Origin: Candidatus Binatia bacterium
GTDB taxonomy: Bacteria > Desulfobacterota > Binatia > Bin18
Direction: 5' to 3'
Assembly (NCBI GenBank): GCA_022826945.1
Contig: JAJDTY010000080.1
Coordinates: 98,005-162,004 of the forward strand
DNA: 64,000 bases
The position numbers were made by a program, and so were the translations under genes. The number at the start of each line of letters is the position of its first letter. Position 1 is the first letter of the stretch. The notes under the pieces were generated by a model that was given only the letters and a program-made list of their open reading frames with translations, had not been told where the DNA came from and searched no databases. Of the stretch, positions 43,646 through 53,074 are shown in pieces.

Positions 43646-44890
43646 CTAGTGTTTTTCCAGTCGCTCCCCCTCCAAGGAATCGACTTGGCGTAACTGCGGA
43701 AAGATACGAGCCCACAGGCCGACAACAGCCAGAGTGCCGAGTCCGCCCAGCACCACTGCGGGCACAACCCCAAACCAGGCCGCGGTGACGCCGGACTCAA
43801 ATTCCCCGAGTTCGTTTGACGCGCCAATAAAGACCGATTCGACCGCGCTGACCCGACCGCGCATCTCGTCTGGTGTTTTCACTAAAACCAGGACCCGACG
43901 AATGACCACGCTGACCATATCTGATGCGCCCAGGATGGTGAGGGCCAGCAGTGACAGCCAGAGATTGTGAGACAGACCGAAGACGACAATAGACAGCCCA
44001 AAGACTCCGACTGCTCCTAGAAGAATTGCACCCGCATGACGCTGAATGGGCCGGCGCGCGACGATCAGCGCCGTGACCAGCGCGCCAACTGCCGGGGCGC
44101 TTCTCAGCAGCCCGAGTCCCCAGGGACCCACGTGCAGAATATCCCGCGCATAGACCGGCAGCAGGGCGGTTGCTCCGCCCAACAGCACCGCAAACAGGTC
44201 GAGCGATGCGGCACCCAGGACAACCGGCTGCCCCCGAATAAAGGAAATCCCAGCCACAACAGACTCCCAGGTGGCGGCCATCTGCTCTCTCTCGCGGTGT
44301 TCAATGCGGATGGTGTTCACTAAAAAAGCGGAAAGAAGAAACATCAGAATACAGCAACCATACACCGCCTCCGGTCCAACGGCGTAGAGCAGGCCGCCGA
44401 TGGCCGGGCCGACAATGGTCGCGACCTGCCACGAAGACGAGCTCCAGGCCGCGGCATTGGTAAAAAGGCGCTGGGGTACCAGATTGGGCATCAGGGCGAC
44501 CGAGGCCGGAAACTCAAAGGCGCGGGCCGTTCCGAACAGGACCAGCACCCCAAAGAGAAAAAGCGTATTTGTTCCGCCTTGCAGCGTAAACGTCAAAAAG
44601 AGCACAGCACAGAGCGCCTCAACGATGATGCAGAGCGCCATCACGGTTCGCCGGTCATAGCGATCGGCGACGTGGCCGGTCACCAGCGCGAGACCGAGCG
44701 ACGGGAGAAATTGAGCCAGACCGACCAGGCCGAGGTCGAGCGGCCGACGCGTCAGATCATAAATCTGCCAGCCTATGGCCACCGCCTGCATTTGAATGGC
44801 CAGGGTGACACACAGCCGGGCGGCCCAATAGCGTTGGAAGCCGGGGTAGGTAAAGGCCGATGCTGAAGAAAGGGCTGTCCGTTGTTCCAA
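43646..44890 (-). CDS. MFS transporter (MFS_3/enterobactin exporter-like)
   Basis: A 414-residue polytopic membrane protein with about 10-12 hydrophobic segments. The loop 2-3 motif appears as GHVADRYDRRTVMALC, and the FRRYWAARL-type start FQRYWAARLCVTLAIQMQ is typical of EntS-like exporters. Substrate unknown. The acyl-CoA dehydrogenase lies upstream on the same strand, separated by a dispersed hairpin. Confidence 0.88.
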   Translation of the reverse strand: MEQRTALSSASAFTYPGFQRYWAARLCVTLAIQMQAVAIGWQIYDLTRRPLDLGLVGLAQFLPSLGLALVTGHVADRYDRRTVMALCIIVEALCAVLFLTFTLQGGTNTLFLFGVLVLFGTARAFEFPASVALMPNLVPQRLFTNAAAWSSSSWQVATIVGPAIGGLLYAVGPEAVYGCCILMFLLSAFLVNTIRIEHREREQMAATWESVVAGISFIRGQPVVLGAASLDLFAVLLGGATALLPVYARDILHVGPWGLGLLRSAPAVGALVTALIVARRPIQRHAGAILLGAVGVFGLSIVVFGLSHNLWLSLLALTILGASDMVSVVIRRVLVLVKTPDEMRGRVSAVESVFIGASNELGEFESGVTAAWFGVVPAVVLGGLGTLAVVGLWARIFPQLRQVDSLEGERLEKH

Positions 44891-44909
44891 AAAATCCGCC
44901 TAACCTCGC

Positions 44910-44956
44910 AAAGAGTGAACGTGCTTTATAGCTGATGGAGGACACGTTCACTCTTT
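44910..44956 (+). repeat. Dispersed hairpin element, copy D
   Basis: Perfect 14-bp arms AAAGAGTGAACGTG (44910-44923) and CACGTTCACTCTTT (44943-44956) surround a 19-base loop with CTTTATAGCTGATGGAGG. Its right arm supplies the last codons and the TGA stop of the acyl-CoA dehydrogenase gene. The core is on the + strand. Confidence 0.88.
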
Positions 44957-46102
44957 ATAGGCAGTATAGGCTTTCCCAAACGCCTCGCGGGCGACGATGC
45001 CTTTCATCACCTCCGGCGTACCGTCGCCGATTTCAAACCCGACAACATCCCGCCAGCGCTGTTCTAAAGGGACTTCCATGCTGTAACCGTAGTGGCCGTG
45101 TAAAATCATGCAGGCGTGAATCGCCTCGGCAGACACTTTCGGGCCCATCCACTTGGCCATGGCCGCCTCTTGGGTATGCCGCTGGCCGTGGTCTTTGAGC
45201 CACAGACATTTATAGGCAACCAGGCGAGCCGCTTCGAGCAGCGTCAGATATTCGGCGACCTGAAACGCCACGCCTTCAAACGTCGCCAGCGGTTTGCCAA
45301 AGACCTGTCGTCCCTTGGTGTATTCGATAGTTTCATCAATCGACTGCTGGGCCGCCCCAAGAGCGGCGAGGGCTACCAGTGCCCGGTTGAAATCAAAGGC
45401 CATCATGGCCTGATAAAAGCCGCTGTTCTCGTCTCCCACCAGATAAGCAGCCGGAATCCGCACATTATCGAAAAACAGCGAGCCGCGTTGATGCAGCCGG
45501 GCTCCTGCACTGGCGTACACCTGACATGAGACGCCGGGTGCGTCAAAGGGAACGAGAAAAGCGGAGATGCCTCGCGCCCCACCCTCGGCCGTCCTGGCCA
45601 AGACCAGCCCGGCGTCCGCATTGCCGGCAAAGGTGATACTGGCCTTCTCTCCGTTCAGCACATACGCATCGCCGGATTTAACGGCGCGGGTCGTGATATT
45701 GGCGGCGTCCGAGCCGGCCGCCGGCTCGGTCAGCGCAATAGCCATAATAGCGTCGCCCGTTGCCATGCGGGGTAACCACTCGGCTTGGACCTCGGGTCGG
45801 GCATAGGCGGCCAGCAACTCGGCGATCATCATCCCAAGCTGAAGAAAGAGGCTGTAATTGAAATCGCCCCGCGACAGCTCCTCGTTCATAATGCCGCAGG
45901 TGACAAAGTCCGCATTCTGGCCGCCAAACCGCTCTGGTACGCGCAGGCCAAAGATACCGAGTTCGGCGACTTCCCGAATTTCCGCTCTGCCGATCTTCTC
46001 CCCCCGGTCCCAGCGCGAATAATTCGGTAACAATTTGTCTTTGGCAAACTGACGGACCGTCTGTTGGACCAAGAGCTGTTCTTCAGTAAAGGCAAACTCC
46101 AT
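44948..46102 (-). CDS. Acyl-CoA dehydrogenase
   Basis: A 384-residue acyl-CoA dehydrogenase. Motifs are MAIALTEPAAGSDAANITT and YVLNGEKASITFAGNADA (FAD/substrate contacts), FGKPLATFEGVAFQVAEYLT and the C-terminal HACMILHGHYGYSMEVPLEQ segment. The catalytic Glu would be in the GDGTPEVMKGIVARE region. It oxidises an acyl-CoA to enoyl-CoA and passes electrons to ETF (etfBA at 4321-6084). The chain-length class is not clear. It is divergent from the crotonase at 46232. Confidence 0.92.
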   Translation of the reverse strand: MEFAFTEEQLLVQQTVRQFAKDKLLPNYSRWDRGEKIGRAEIREVAELGIFGLRVPERFGGQNADFVTCGIMNEELSRGDFNYSLFLQLGMMIAELLAAYARPEVQAEWLPRMATGDAIMAIALTEPAAGSDAANITTRAVKSGDAYVLNGEKASITFAGNADAGLVLARTAEGGARGISAFLVPFDAPGVSCQVYASAGARLHQRGSLFFDNVRIPAAYLVGDENSGFYQAMMAFDFNRALVALAALGAAQQSIDETIEYTKGRQVFGKPLATFEGVAFQVAEYLTLLEAARLVAYKCLWLKDHGQRHTQEAAMAKWMGPKVSAEAIHACMILHGHYGYSMEVPLEQRWRDVVGFEIGDGTPEVMKGIVAREAFGKAYTAYKE

Positions 46103-46231
46103 CGCAGTTCTCTGTTGGGCTCGGGTTCAAAAGAAGAGGAGTGTAGACACGAACGCACAGAGCGTCAATGAACGGGCGCTTGGCGGCCTGCCTCGCTCAG
46201 GGCATACTAGCAAGCCTAAGGAGGAGAGTGC

Positions 46232-47017
46232 ATGCCAGAACCAGTCCTCATGGTTGAGAAAGCCGATGGAGTCGCAACCCTGACCCTGAACCGCCCACAG
46301 GCGATGAACGCCCTGTCCCGTGAACTCCGGCTCGAAGTCGTCAGCGCCTTTGCAGCGCTGCAAAGCGACCCGGCCACCCATGTCGTTATCCTGACCGGAG
46401 CCGGTCGGGCATTTTGTGCGGGGATGGACCTCAAAGAGCTGAGCCGGACGAGCGAGCCCTTACAAGAACCGCCACCAGCAAAGGGCAGCATGGATGTGGT
46501 GCGGGTCATGGAGGCGTTCGACCGGCCCATTATTGGGGCGATCAACGGTTTTGCCATTACGGGCGGGTTTGAGCTGGCCCTGGCCTGCGATGTGTTGATT
46601 GCGTCCAGCGACGCGCGTTTCGCAGATACGCACGCCCGGATGGGGGTCATGCCGGGTTGGGGGCTGAGCCAGAAACTCTCGCGCGTGATTGGTATTTACC
46701 GGGCGCGCGAATTGTCTTTGACCGGAAACTATCTGTCCGCCCAGCAAGCCGAAGCCTGGGGGCTGGTGAACCGGATTGTGGCTCCCGACGACTTGCTGCC
46801 GACCTGTCACGCCTTGGCCAAGGATATGCTGTCGTGTCTCCCCGACATGCTGCGCAATATGAAGCGCGTGATTAACGAAGGCTATGCCCGGACGCTCAGT
46901 GACGGACTCCAACTCGAATCAACCGCTTGGCGTGAACAGGTTCGTGGCGTCACGCCAGAGGCGATTGCGGACAGGGTCGAAGGGGTGAAGCAGCGGGGCC
47001 GGACACAGACATCCTGA
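46232..47017 (+). CDS. Enoyl-CoA hydratase/isomerase (crotonase)
   Basis: A 261-residue crotonase. It has AFCAGMDLKELS, PIIGAINGFAITGGFELALACD and ARFADTHARMGVMPGWGLSQ. The position of the first catalytic Glu (usually QPE/xPE before KLG) reads DTHARMG, typical of a non-canonical subgroup. Divergent from the acyl-CoA dehydrogenase; both could act on the same acyl-CoA. It is distinct from the crotonase at 9791. Confidence 0.88.
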   Translation: MPEPVLMVEKADGVATLTLNRPQAMNALSRELRLEVVSAFAALQSDPATHVVILTGAGRAFCAGMDLKELSRTSEPLQEPPPAKGSMDVVRVMEAFDRPIIGAINGFAITGGFELALACDVLIASSDARFADTHARMGVMPGWGLSQKLSRVIGIYRARELSLTGNYLSAQQAEAWGLVNRIVAPDDLLPTCHALAKDMLSCLPDMLRNMKRVINEGYARTLSDGLQLESTAWREQVRGVTPEAIADRVEGVKQRGRTQTS

Positions 47018-47066
47018 GTCAGGTACGCTGGGTGGACACGGGGGTCCGCCCCTACAGAGTCTTACT

Positions 47067-47942
47067 CTAGACTCGCCCAATAACCGTGTCCCCAATCTCT
47101 TTGACGTAATCCATAATTTCCGTCTCAGTGGAGTTGAGGGTGAACAGGGCGTCTCCTTTGGGCGGGAAAAGCAGAATCAAACGATCCACACCCAGGTCTG
47201 CATAACGCTTGGCCTTGTCGAGATCGATCCGTCCAACCGGCGTCACGCTGATTTCCAGCTTGCCTAATCCGCTCGGGCGTTCATTTTTTTCCTCGGCAGC
47301 CTGCAAACCATCAAGGCATTTTTTGGTGCCGTCCGCATCAAGGGCAAAGCCGTACCAACCGTTGCCATGGGTCACGGACCGCTGGAACGCCTGGGGGGTC
47401 ATACCGCCAAACACAACCGGCGGACCGGGCTGCTGAACTGGCTTGGGAAATGCCTTGACGCCGCTAAAAGAGGCAAACTGTCCCTGATAGGACGGATCGT
47501 CCTGACTCCAAATCGACCGCATGGCATCAACGTAATCGAGTGTGCGCGGCCCTTTATGACTGAATGGCGCCCCGAGAGCGTCAAATTCCGGCTTGAGATA
47601 GCCAATACCGACGCCAAAGATCAGGCGTCCGCCTGACAGGACATCCAGGCTGGCCATCTCTTTTGCCAGCACCAGCGGATTCCGCTGCGGCAGAATAATA
47701 ATACCGGTTCCCATGCGGACGGTTTTGGTCTGGCCGGCCAGAAAGGCAAAAGCAATATTGGGGTCGAGCATGGGGTAGGTTGGTGGTAAGGGCGAAGGCG
47801 GCTCCTGCGGGTCCGGCAACACAATATGCTCGCCCGCCCAGACGGATTCAAATCCCGCCGCCTCGGCGGCCTGCGCTACCCGCGCCGATACGTCCGGCGT
47901 ACTGCACGGTCCCATATTGATGCCAAAGAGTCCGAGTTTCAT
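47067..47942 (-). CDS. LLM-class flavin-dependent oxidoreductase (TIGR03619-like)
   Basis: A 291-residue luciferase-like TIM barrel starting MKLGLFGINMGPCSTPD, with FESVWAGEHIVLPD, MGTGIIILPQRNPLVLAKE and SGGRLIFGVGIGYLKPE. This resembles the TIGR03619 group of F420-associated oxidoreductases. ATG 47942 follows AAAAGGAGGAAAAAC. It lies last in a three-gene run of LLM paralogs (49934 to 47067). Confidence 0.87.
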   Translation of the reverse strand: MKLGLFGINMGPCSTPDVSARVAQAAEAAGFESVWAGEHIVLPDPQEPPSPLPPTYPMLDPNIAFAFLAGQTKTVRMGTGIIILPQRNPLVLAKEMASLDVLSGGRLIFGVGIGYLKPEFDALGAPFSHKGPRTLDYVDAMRSIWSQDDPSYQGQFASFSGVKAFPKPVQQPGPPVVFGGMTPQAFQRSVTHGNGWYGFALDADGTKKCLDGLQAAEEKNERPSGLGKLEISVTPVGRIDLDKAKRYADLGVDRLILLFPPKGDALFTLNSTETEIMDYVKEIGDTVIGRV

Positions 47943-48020
47943 GTTTTTCCTCCTTTTATCGGTCGATGAAGCCTGCTCACACAATCTGTCAGGTGAGGCC
48001 GATGCAGGGACCACACCGCG

Positions 48021-48893
48021 CTACCTCTCCGGCGCTAATACTTCAATGGCCCGCTCGTCCGGCACCATACCTCCCTTGGAGCTCAGGGGCATGATACACA
48101 CGTGTGACCCCCCCGCCTCATAATAGGCGGCAATCCGCTCGCGAATTTTTGCCTCGTCTCCCCAGGCAATAACTGCGTCCACGAGCCGGTCACTACCGCC
48201 GTTTGCCATATCGGCGTCAGTAAAACCGACTTCTTTGAAGCGCTGAACGTAGTGATCGATTTGGAGATAGGTCTGCATATAACTGCGGGCCGCAGCGCGG
48301 GCCGTATCCGCGTCCGACTCCAGCATGACGCCCAGCTCGGCGCACAGCCACGGTTCCGGTCCAAGCGCCTTGCGGGTCGCCGCAATCTGCTCAAGCACGG
48401 TGAAATAGGTATGCGTCCCCTGAGTCTGTGTTGCGGATAGCGCAAGCATCTTGGGCATCATTCCGGCCAGCACCACGGGTGGCTCGCTTTGGGGGGCCGG
48501 TGCGGCGTACGGTGCGGCTTTCATCTTGGTCAAATACTCACGCATGAAGCTGAGGGGTTTGCCATACGGAATGCCGCGCCGGGCGTTGCCCTGCGCATTA
48601 CTCACACCCAGACCGAGTACAAAGCGGTCGCCGTACAACTCGGCGAGCGTCCGGGTGGCATTGGCAATCGCAATCGGCTCATACGCATAGGTCACCACAA
48701 TGCCGGTGGCGATGACCAGACGCTCGGTTTGGCTCAGCAAATACGAGGCAAACGAAAAACTCTCGCGGCCCAGGGTCTCGGGAAACCACAGGGCGCTATA
48801 GCCGAGCTGTTCGACTCTGCGGGCGAGCTGACCGGTCTGTTCGCCCGTAAGGCCATCCAGAAAAGTGAAAACGCCGGGAGGTCGGAGGTCCAT
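48021..48893 (-). CDS. LLM-class flavin-dependent oxidoreductase (TIGR03620-like)
   Basis: A 290-residue LLM protein with FTFLDGLTGEQTGQLARRVE, YSALWFPETLGRESFSF, LLSQTERLVIATGIVVTYA and DRFVLGLGVSNAQGN. It belongs to a different subfamily from its two neighbours. The gene sits between them with gaps of 15 and 78 bp, so the three are probably one transcript. The role is unknown. Confidence 0.86.
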   Translation of the reverse strand: MDLRPPGVFTFLDGLTGEQTGQLARRVEQLGYSALWFPETLGRESFSFASYLLSQTERLVIATGIVVTYAYEPIAIANATRTLAELYGDRFVLGLGVSNAQGNARRGIPYGKPLSFMREYLTKMKAAPYAAPAPQSEPPVVLAGMMPKMLALSATQTQGTHTYFTVLEQIAATRKALGPEPWLCAELGVMLESDADTARAAARSYMQTYLQIDHYVQRFKEVGFTDADMANGGSDRLVDAVIAWGDEAKIRERIAAYYEAGGSHVCIMPLSSKGGMVPDERAIEVLAPER

Positions 48894-48908
48894 ACTTGCT
48901 CCTGCGGA

Positions 48909-49934
48909 CTAGCGAAAGGCTGGAATAACCTTGCCGGTAAACAGCTCCAAATGGGGCTGAATCCAGCTTGCCGGCAGGCCCGGCGGCAGCGTCCACGAAT
49001 AATAATGCGTCAGCGGGGTCTCTAGGGCATAGTCGCGGATCATCTGAATGCAGGTGTCCACGTCCACCACCTGAAACAGGCCCGATTCTCGTAAGGCATC
49101 GGTATCCGGCACCTTTGGAAACAGGGGCATACCAGCCTTTTCCAACCATTCGGCATAGGCGTTGACCTGATAGCGGACGTGTTCGGCGGCTTCATTCCAG
49201 GTCTTGTCCGGATCCTCGGACGGAATCAGCCAAAAATAGCCACCCGCGAGACGAATATCCGTGGTGGACTTCCCGACTTTTTCCAAGGCGGCCACATAGC
49301 GTTCATACGCCTCTTTCAGCGGGCCGACGCCGATATAGCCGTCACCATACTTTGCCGCCCGCCGGAGTGCCGGTGGGGTGAAGCCGCCGACCCAAATCGG
49401 TGGCCGTGGTTGCTGAATCGGCTCCGGGGTGAGCTTGGCTTTAGTGACCGTGTAATATTTCCCCTCAAATGTCAGGGTCTCGCCTTCCCACAAACGACGA
49501 ATGATCTCGAGGCCCTCATTCGTGCGGGCGCCGCGCTCTTTGCTCGAAATCGCGAAGCTCTCAAACTCCTCGACTTTATACCCAACGCCCACACCCAGCT
49601 CGAACCGGCCACCCGAGATCACGTCCACTGTGGCCGCATCTTCAGCCATCCGGACCGGATTGTGGAAGGGCAGGAGCACCACGCTCGTCCCAATATGAAT
49701 TTTCTTGGTCCGCGAGGCAATCGCGGCGGCAATCGGCAGCAGCGAAGGAGAATAACCATCCTCGATAAAATGATGCTCGGACAGCCAGATATCGTCGAAG
49801 CCGTTCTCCTCTCCCCATACGATCTGATCGATGATTTCGTTGTAGAGCTGGTCATAGGGACGTTTCCAGGCGGGCGGATTGCGAAAGTCATACCACATGC
49901 CAAAGCGAATTTTCGGATTTCCATGCTCACTCAT
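48909..49934 (-). CDS. LLM-class flavin-dependent oxidoreductase
   Basis: A 341-residue LLM protein starting MSEHGNPKIRFGMWYDFRNP, with DDIWLSEHHFIEDGYSPSLL (luciferase-type active-site His pair in EHHF), KIHIGTSVVLLPFHNPVR and SGGRFELGVGVGYKVEEFE. ATG 49934 follows AAAGGAGGA. It is first in the LLM triplet and is divergent from the FprA-type ferredoxin reductase, which might supply electrons. Confidence 0.87.
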   Translation of the reverse strand: MSEHGNPKIRFGMWYDFRNPPAWKRPYDQLYNEIIDQIVWGEENGFDDIWLSEHHFIEDGYSPSLLPIAAAIASRTKKIHIGTSVVLLPFHNPVRMAEDAATVDVISGGRFELGVGVGYKVEEFESFAISSKERGARTNEGLEIIRRLWEGETLTFEGKYYTVTKAKLTPEPIQQPRPPIWVGGFTPPALRRAAKYGDGYIGVGPLKEAYERYVAALEKVGKSTTDIRLAGGYFWLIPSEDPDKTWNEAAEHVRYQVNAYAEWLEKAGMPLFPKVPDTDALRESGLFQVVDVDTCIQMIRDYALETPLTHYYSWTLPPGLPASWIQPHLELFTGKVIPAFR

Positions 49935-50159
49935 CGGACTGTCCTCCTTTGTCATCGATTGCGTATCTTATGGTCTGAGTGTGAAAATGGAAAGCGGACG
50001 CTGCTACAATTGATTCGTCAGATGGCCCCTCTTCGCTCTGGAGAATCCTGGGCCTTCCCGCCTAGTTGACGGACCGCAGGGTTCTCTGTATAGCGAACGG
50101 GTTTCACACGAGAAGAGTATGGGAGAGAATAGAGTATCTCCCCTTGAGAAAGGTATTGC

Positions 50160-51584
50160 ATGACGGACCAGATTGGCTCTGAAACAAATCCCCTCCGCGT
50201 CGCTATTTTCGGCTCGGGCCCGGCTGGATTCTACGCGGTTGGCGAACTGCTCAAGCAAAAAGATATTGCTATTCGGGTTGACCTGTTTGATCGCCTGCCG
50301 ACTCCCTATGGGTTGGTCCGAGGCGGCGTGGCACCGGATCATCAAAAAATTAAAGCGGTCATTCGACAATACGAAAAATTTGCCAATCTGCCCGGCTTTC
50401 GCTTTTTCGGAAACGTGACCTTTGGCGAAGATATCCGGCTGGCCGATACCCTGGCTCACTACCACCAAGTCCTGTTTTCGACCGGCGCGGAATCCGACCG
50501 GCAGCTCGGTATTCCGGGTGAAGACCTCATCGGCAGCGACCCGGCGACGATCTTTGTCGGCTGGTATAATGGGCATCCTGATTATCGCGATCTCAACTAC
50601 GACCTGAGCAATGTCGAACGCGTCGCCGTGATCGGAAACGGCAATGTGGCCATGGATGTCGCCCGTATTCTGGCCCGCTCAATTGAAGAACTCTCAAAAA
50701 CGGATATCGCCGACTATGCGCTCGAAGCACTCAAGAAAAGCGCGGTCAAGGAGATCTATCTGCTGGGCCGACGGGGGCCCGCGCAGGCGGCCTTTACCAA
50801 CCCCGAGATTCGGGAACTGACGGAAATGCCGATCACCGATCTGGTCGTCGAGCCGAAAGACCTTGAGCTTGATGAGGTTAATGCCGAGTTTCTTGCGCAG
50901 GCTACAGAGCCGGTACATCAGCGGAATATGGATATCCTGACGACCCAGATTCCCAAGGGCGAGGGAACGGCCCCCAGGAAGATTCGGGCACGCTTTTTTG
51001 TTTCTCCGGTCGAACTCTACGGGACCGAGCGCGTTGAGGGCATGAAGCTCGAAAAAAACCGTCTGGTAAAGGATGAGAGCGGAACGTTGCGTGCGCGCGG
51101 AACCGGAGAATACGAGGAGTTACCGAATATTCAGATGGTCTTCCGGTCCATCGGTTATAAAGGTCATCCGCTGAAAGACGTTCCGTTTGACGAGCGCGCA
51201 GGGATTATTCCAAATCAAACCGGTCGAGTGATCGACCCGGAAACACAGGCGCCCATTGAGCGGCTGTATGTGGCCGGCTGGATCAAGCGCGGCCCGTCCG
51301 GCGTGGTGGGTACGAATAAGCCGGACGCGATTGAAACCGTCGGGTTCATGCTGGAAGACCTGCAACAGGGCAAAGTGCCCACTACCATCAACGCCAGCGA
51401 CGGGGCGGTTCCTGCTCTGCTGGCCGAGAAGGGCGTCCGCTACGTCTCTTTTGCTGACTGGAAATATCTGGATCAGATAGAAGTCGAGAACGGGAAAAAA
51501 GTGGGCAAGCCGCGTGAGAAGATGACGACCGTCTCGGAGATGTTGGTCGCGCTCGATACCCAGGATTTGCAAGCTGCTAAATAA
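50160..51584 (+). CDS. Ferredoxin-NADP reductase, adrenodoxin-reductase type (FprA-like)
   Basis: A 474-residue flavoprotein: FAD motif VAIFGSGPAGFYAVGELL near the N-terminus, LPTPYGLVRGGVAPDHQ, NADP motif VAVIGNGNVAMDVARILARS and the C-terminal YVAGWIKRGPSGVVGTNKPD. It moves electrons between NADPH and a ferredoxin. The substrate ferredoxin is not in this window. A possible partner is the divergent LLM triplet or the downstream copper monooxygenase region, which is inference. Confidence 0.93.
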   Translation: MTDQIGSETNPLRVAIFGSGPAGFYAVGELLKQKDIAIRVDLFDRLPTPYGLVRGGVAPDHQKIKAVIRQYEKFANLPGFRFFGNVTFGEDIRLADTLAHYHQVLFSTGAESDRQLGIPGEDLIGSDPATIFVGWYNGHPDYRDLNYDLSNVERVAVIGNGNVAMDVARILARSIEELSKTDIADYALEALKKSAVKEIYLLGRRGPAQAAFTNPEIRELTEMPITDLVVEPKDLELDEVNAEFLAQATEPVHQRNMDILTTQIPKGEGTAPRKIRARFFVSPVELYGTERVEGMKLEKNRLVKDESGTLRARGTGEYEELPNIQMVFRSIGYKGHPLKDVPFDERAGIIPNQTGRVIDPETQAPIERLYVAGWIKRGPSGVVGTNKPDAIETVGFMLEDLQQGKVPTTINASDGAVPALLAEKGVRYVSFADWKYLDQIEVENGKKVGKPREKMTTVSEMLVALDTQDLQAAK

Positions 51585-51615
51585 TGACAAGCTGCCGTGG
51601 AAGTGAGTCAACGCT

Positions 51616-52593
51616 ATGAAAGCTATTCGGATACACGAGTTCGGTGAACCAGAGGTATTGCAGCTCGAAGAAGTCGCGGACCTGACCCCTGGGGCGGGTC
51701 AAGTCGTGGTGCGTATGCACGCGGTCGGAGTCAATCCGGTTGAGACCTAGATTCGGTCCGGGATCTACCCCAAGCCGCCGACACCCTTTACTCCCGGTTC
51801 TGACGGGGCCGGCGTAATCGAGGCTGTGGGCGAGGGCGTGGACCGGGCTGCCGTGGGCGACCGGGTATATCTGGCCGGTTCTCTCAGCGGCACGTACGCC
51901 GAACAGGCCCTGTGCAAGCAGGAGCAGGTGCACCCGCTCGGCGAACCGGCATCGTTTGCCCAAGGGGCCGCTGTGTTCGTGCCCTATGGAACTGCCTATC
52001 AGGCGCTCTTTCACTGCGGTCATGCCTCACCCGGTGAAACACTCTTCGTGCATGGGGCCAGCGGTGGGGTGGGTATCGCCGGAGTGCAGCTCGGTCGGGC
52101 CGCCGGTATGACGGTGATTGGAACCGCGAGTACGGAACGCGGCCGTCAGCTCGTGTCCGAACAAGGCGCGCAGCATGTCCTTGATCATAGTGCCGCGTCG
52201 TATCTGGAAGAAGTGCAGACCCTGACGGACGGGCGGGGCGTCGATGTTATTTTGGAGATGCTGGCCAACGTTAATCTCTCCAAGGACCTCGACCTGCTCG
52301 CCATGCATGGGCGAGTGGTTGTCATCGGCAATCGGGGCGAGAGGAACCAGGGCACAATCGAGATCAATCCCCGGGCGGCCATGATGCGGGACGCCTCCAT
52401 CATCGGTATGACTTTACGCAACGCCACGCCGCAGGATCATGTCCGCATCCACTCCGCCCTTGTTGCCGGCCTGGCCAACGGCACACTCCGGCCCGTAATC
52501 GGACAGGAACTCCCCTTGGCCGAAGCTGCACAGGCCCACCGCGCCGTCAGTGGAGCGGGCAAAGCCTACGGCAAGGTGGTGCTGATACCGTAG
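51616..52593 (+). pseudogene. NADPH:quinone oxidoreductase with in-frame TAG at codon 45
   Basis: The frame from ATG 51616 reads MKAIRIHEFGEPEVLQLEE and, after GVNPVET, a TAG (51748-51750), then IRSGIYPKPPTPFTPG to TAG 52591-52593 in the same frame. In the family this codon is usually Tyr (VDTYIRSG), one base from TAG. The rest has VFVPYGTAYQALF and LFVHGASGGVGIAGVQLGRA (NADPH-binding) intact, so the gene looks otherwise functional, with about 325 residues. It could be a recent nonsense mutation, a sequencing error or readthrough. A start at 51826 would lose the N-terminal lobe. Confidence 0.75.
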
Positions 52594-52684
52594 AATTGCG
52601 CCTCATTCTTACCTGTCCGTTATGAAGGCTCGCTCTGTACGAAAGCTATAGACTCTCTGTATATAGTTCACGGAGGTGTCTTCG

Positions 52685-52918
52685 ATGTCTATTGGTTCTA
52701 TATTCGTTCATAACCGCACCCAGGCGGTCCGGTTACCCGCCGAGACTCGTTTCCCGGACGAAGTGAAATACGTCACTGTTCGTGTTGTCGGAAAGGATCG
52801 GGTGTTATCTCCCGTGGATAGCTCATGGAACAGCTTCTTTCTCGCTGAAGAAGGTGTGAGCGATGATTTTCTGGAAGAACGGGCTTTCAAGGAACAAGCT
52901 GAGCGGGAAGCCTTTTGA
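52685..52918 (+). CDS. vapB: VapB-type antitoxin
   Basis: A 77-residue SpoVT/AbrB-type protein. FVHNRTQAVRLPAETRFPDE is the VapB DNA-binding segment (typically NRSQAVRLP), followed by VVGKDRVLSPVDSSW and a C-terminal toxin-binding region (FFLAEEGVSDDFLEERA). ATG 52685 follows an ACGGAGG site. Its normal partner, vapC, survives downstream only as a C-terminal fragment. Confidence 0.82.
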   Translation: MSIGSIFVHNRTQAVRLPAETRFPDEVKYVTVRVVGKDRVLSPVDSSWNSFFLAEEGVSDDFLEERAFKEQAEREAF

Positions 52919-52921
52919 TAA

Positions 52922-53056
52922 GGGCTACCGATTGGCGTGAACGATGTAGATATAGCGGGTCACTCCAGAAGCGAAGGGCTCACCTTGGTCACTAATAATC
53001 TGAAGGAATTTGAGTGGGTGGAAGGCCTGCGGCTGGAGAACTGGCTTTCATCTTGA
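52922..53056 (+). pseudogene. Truncated vapC (C-terminal PIN fragment)
   Basis: A 44-codon frame directly after the vapB stop reads GLPIGVNDVDIAGHSRSEGL and then TLVTNNLKEFEWVEG, LRLENWLSS, stop. This matches the last third of VapC PIN toxins (PIGxxDLxIAAHA, LTLVTNN, VxGLRLENW). The N-terminal two thirds, with the first catalytic Asp and the Glu, are missing, so no nuclease activity is expected. Confidence 0.75.
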
Positions 53057-53074
53057 GGATAAAAAATCCCAGTC

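Noticed and set aside
43537-43827. 97-residue N-terminal extension of the exported protein
   Set aside because: A clear signal peptide begins at 43536; the extension overlaps the control region upstream and looks non-coding.
47018-47066. Hairpin GGGTGGAC...GTCCGCCC as a terminator
   Set aside because: One mismatch and no T-run; kept only as a minor repeat-like stretch.
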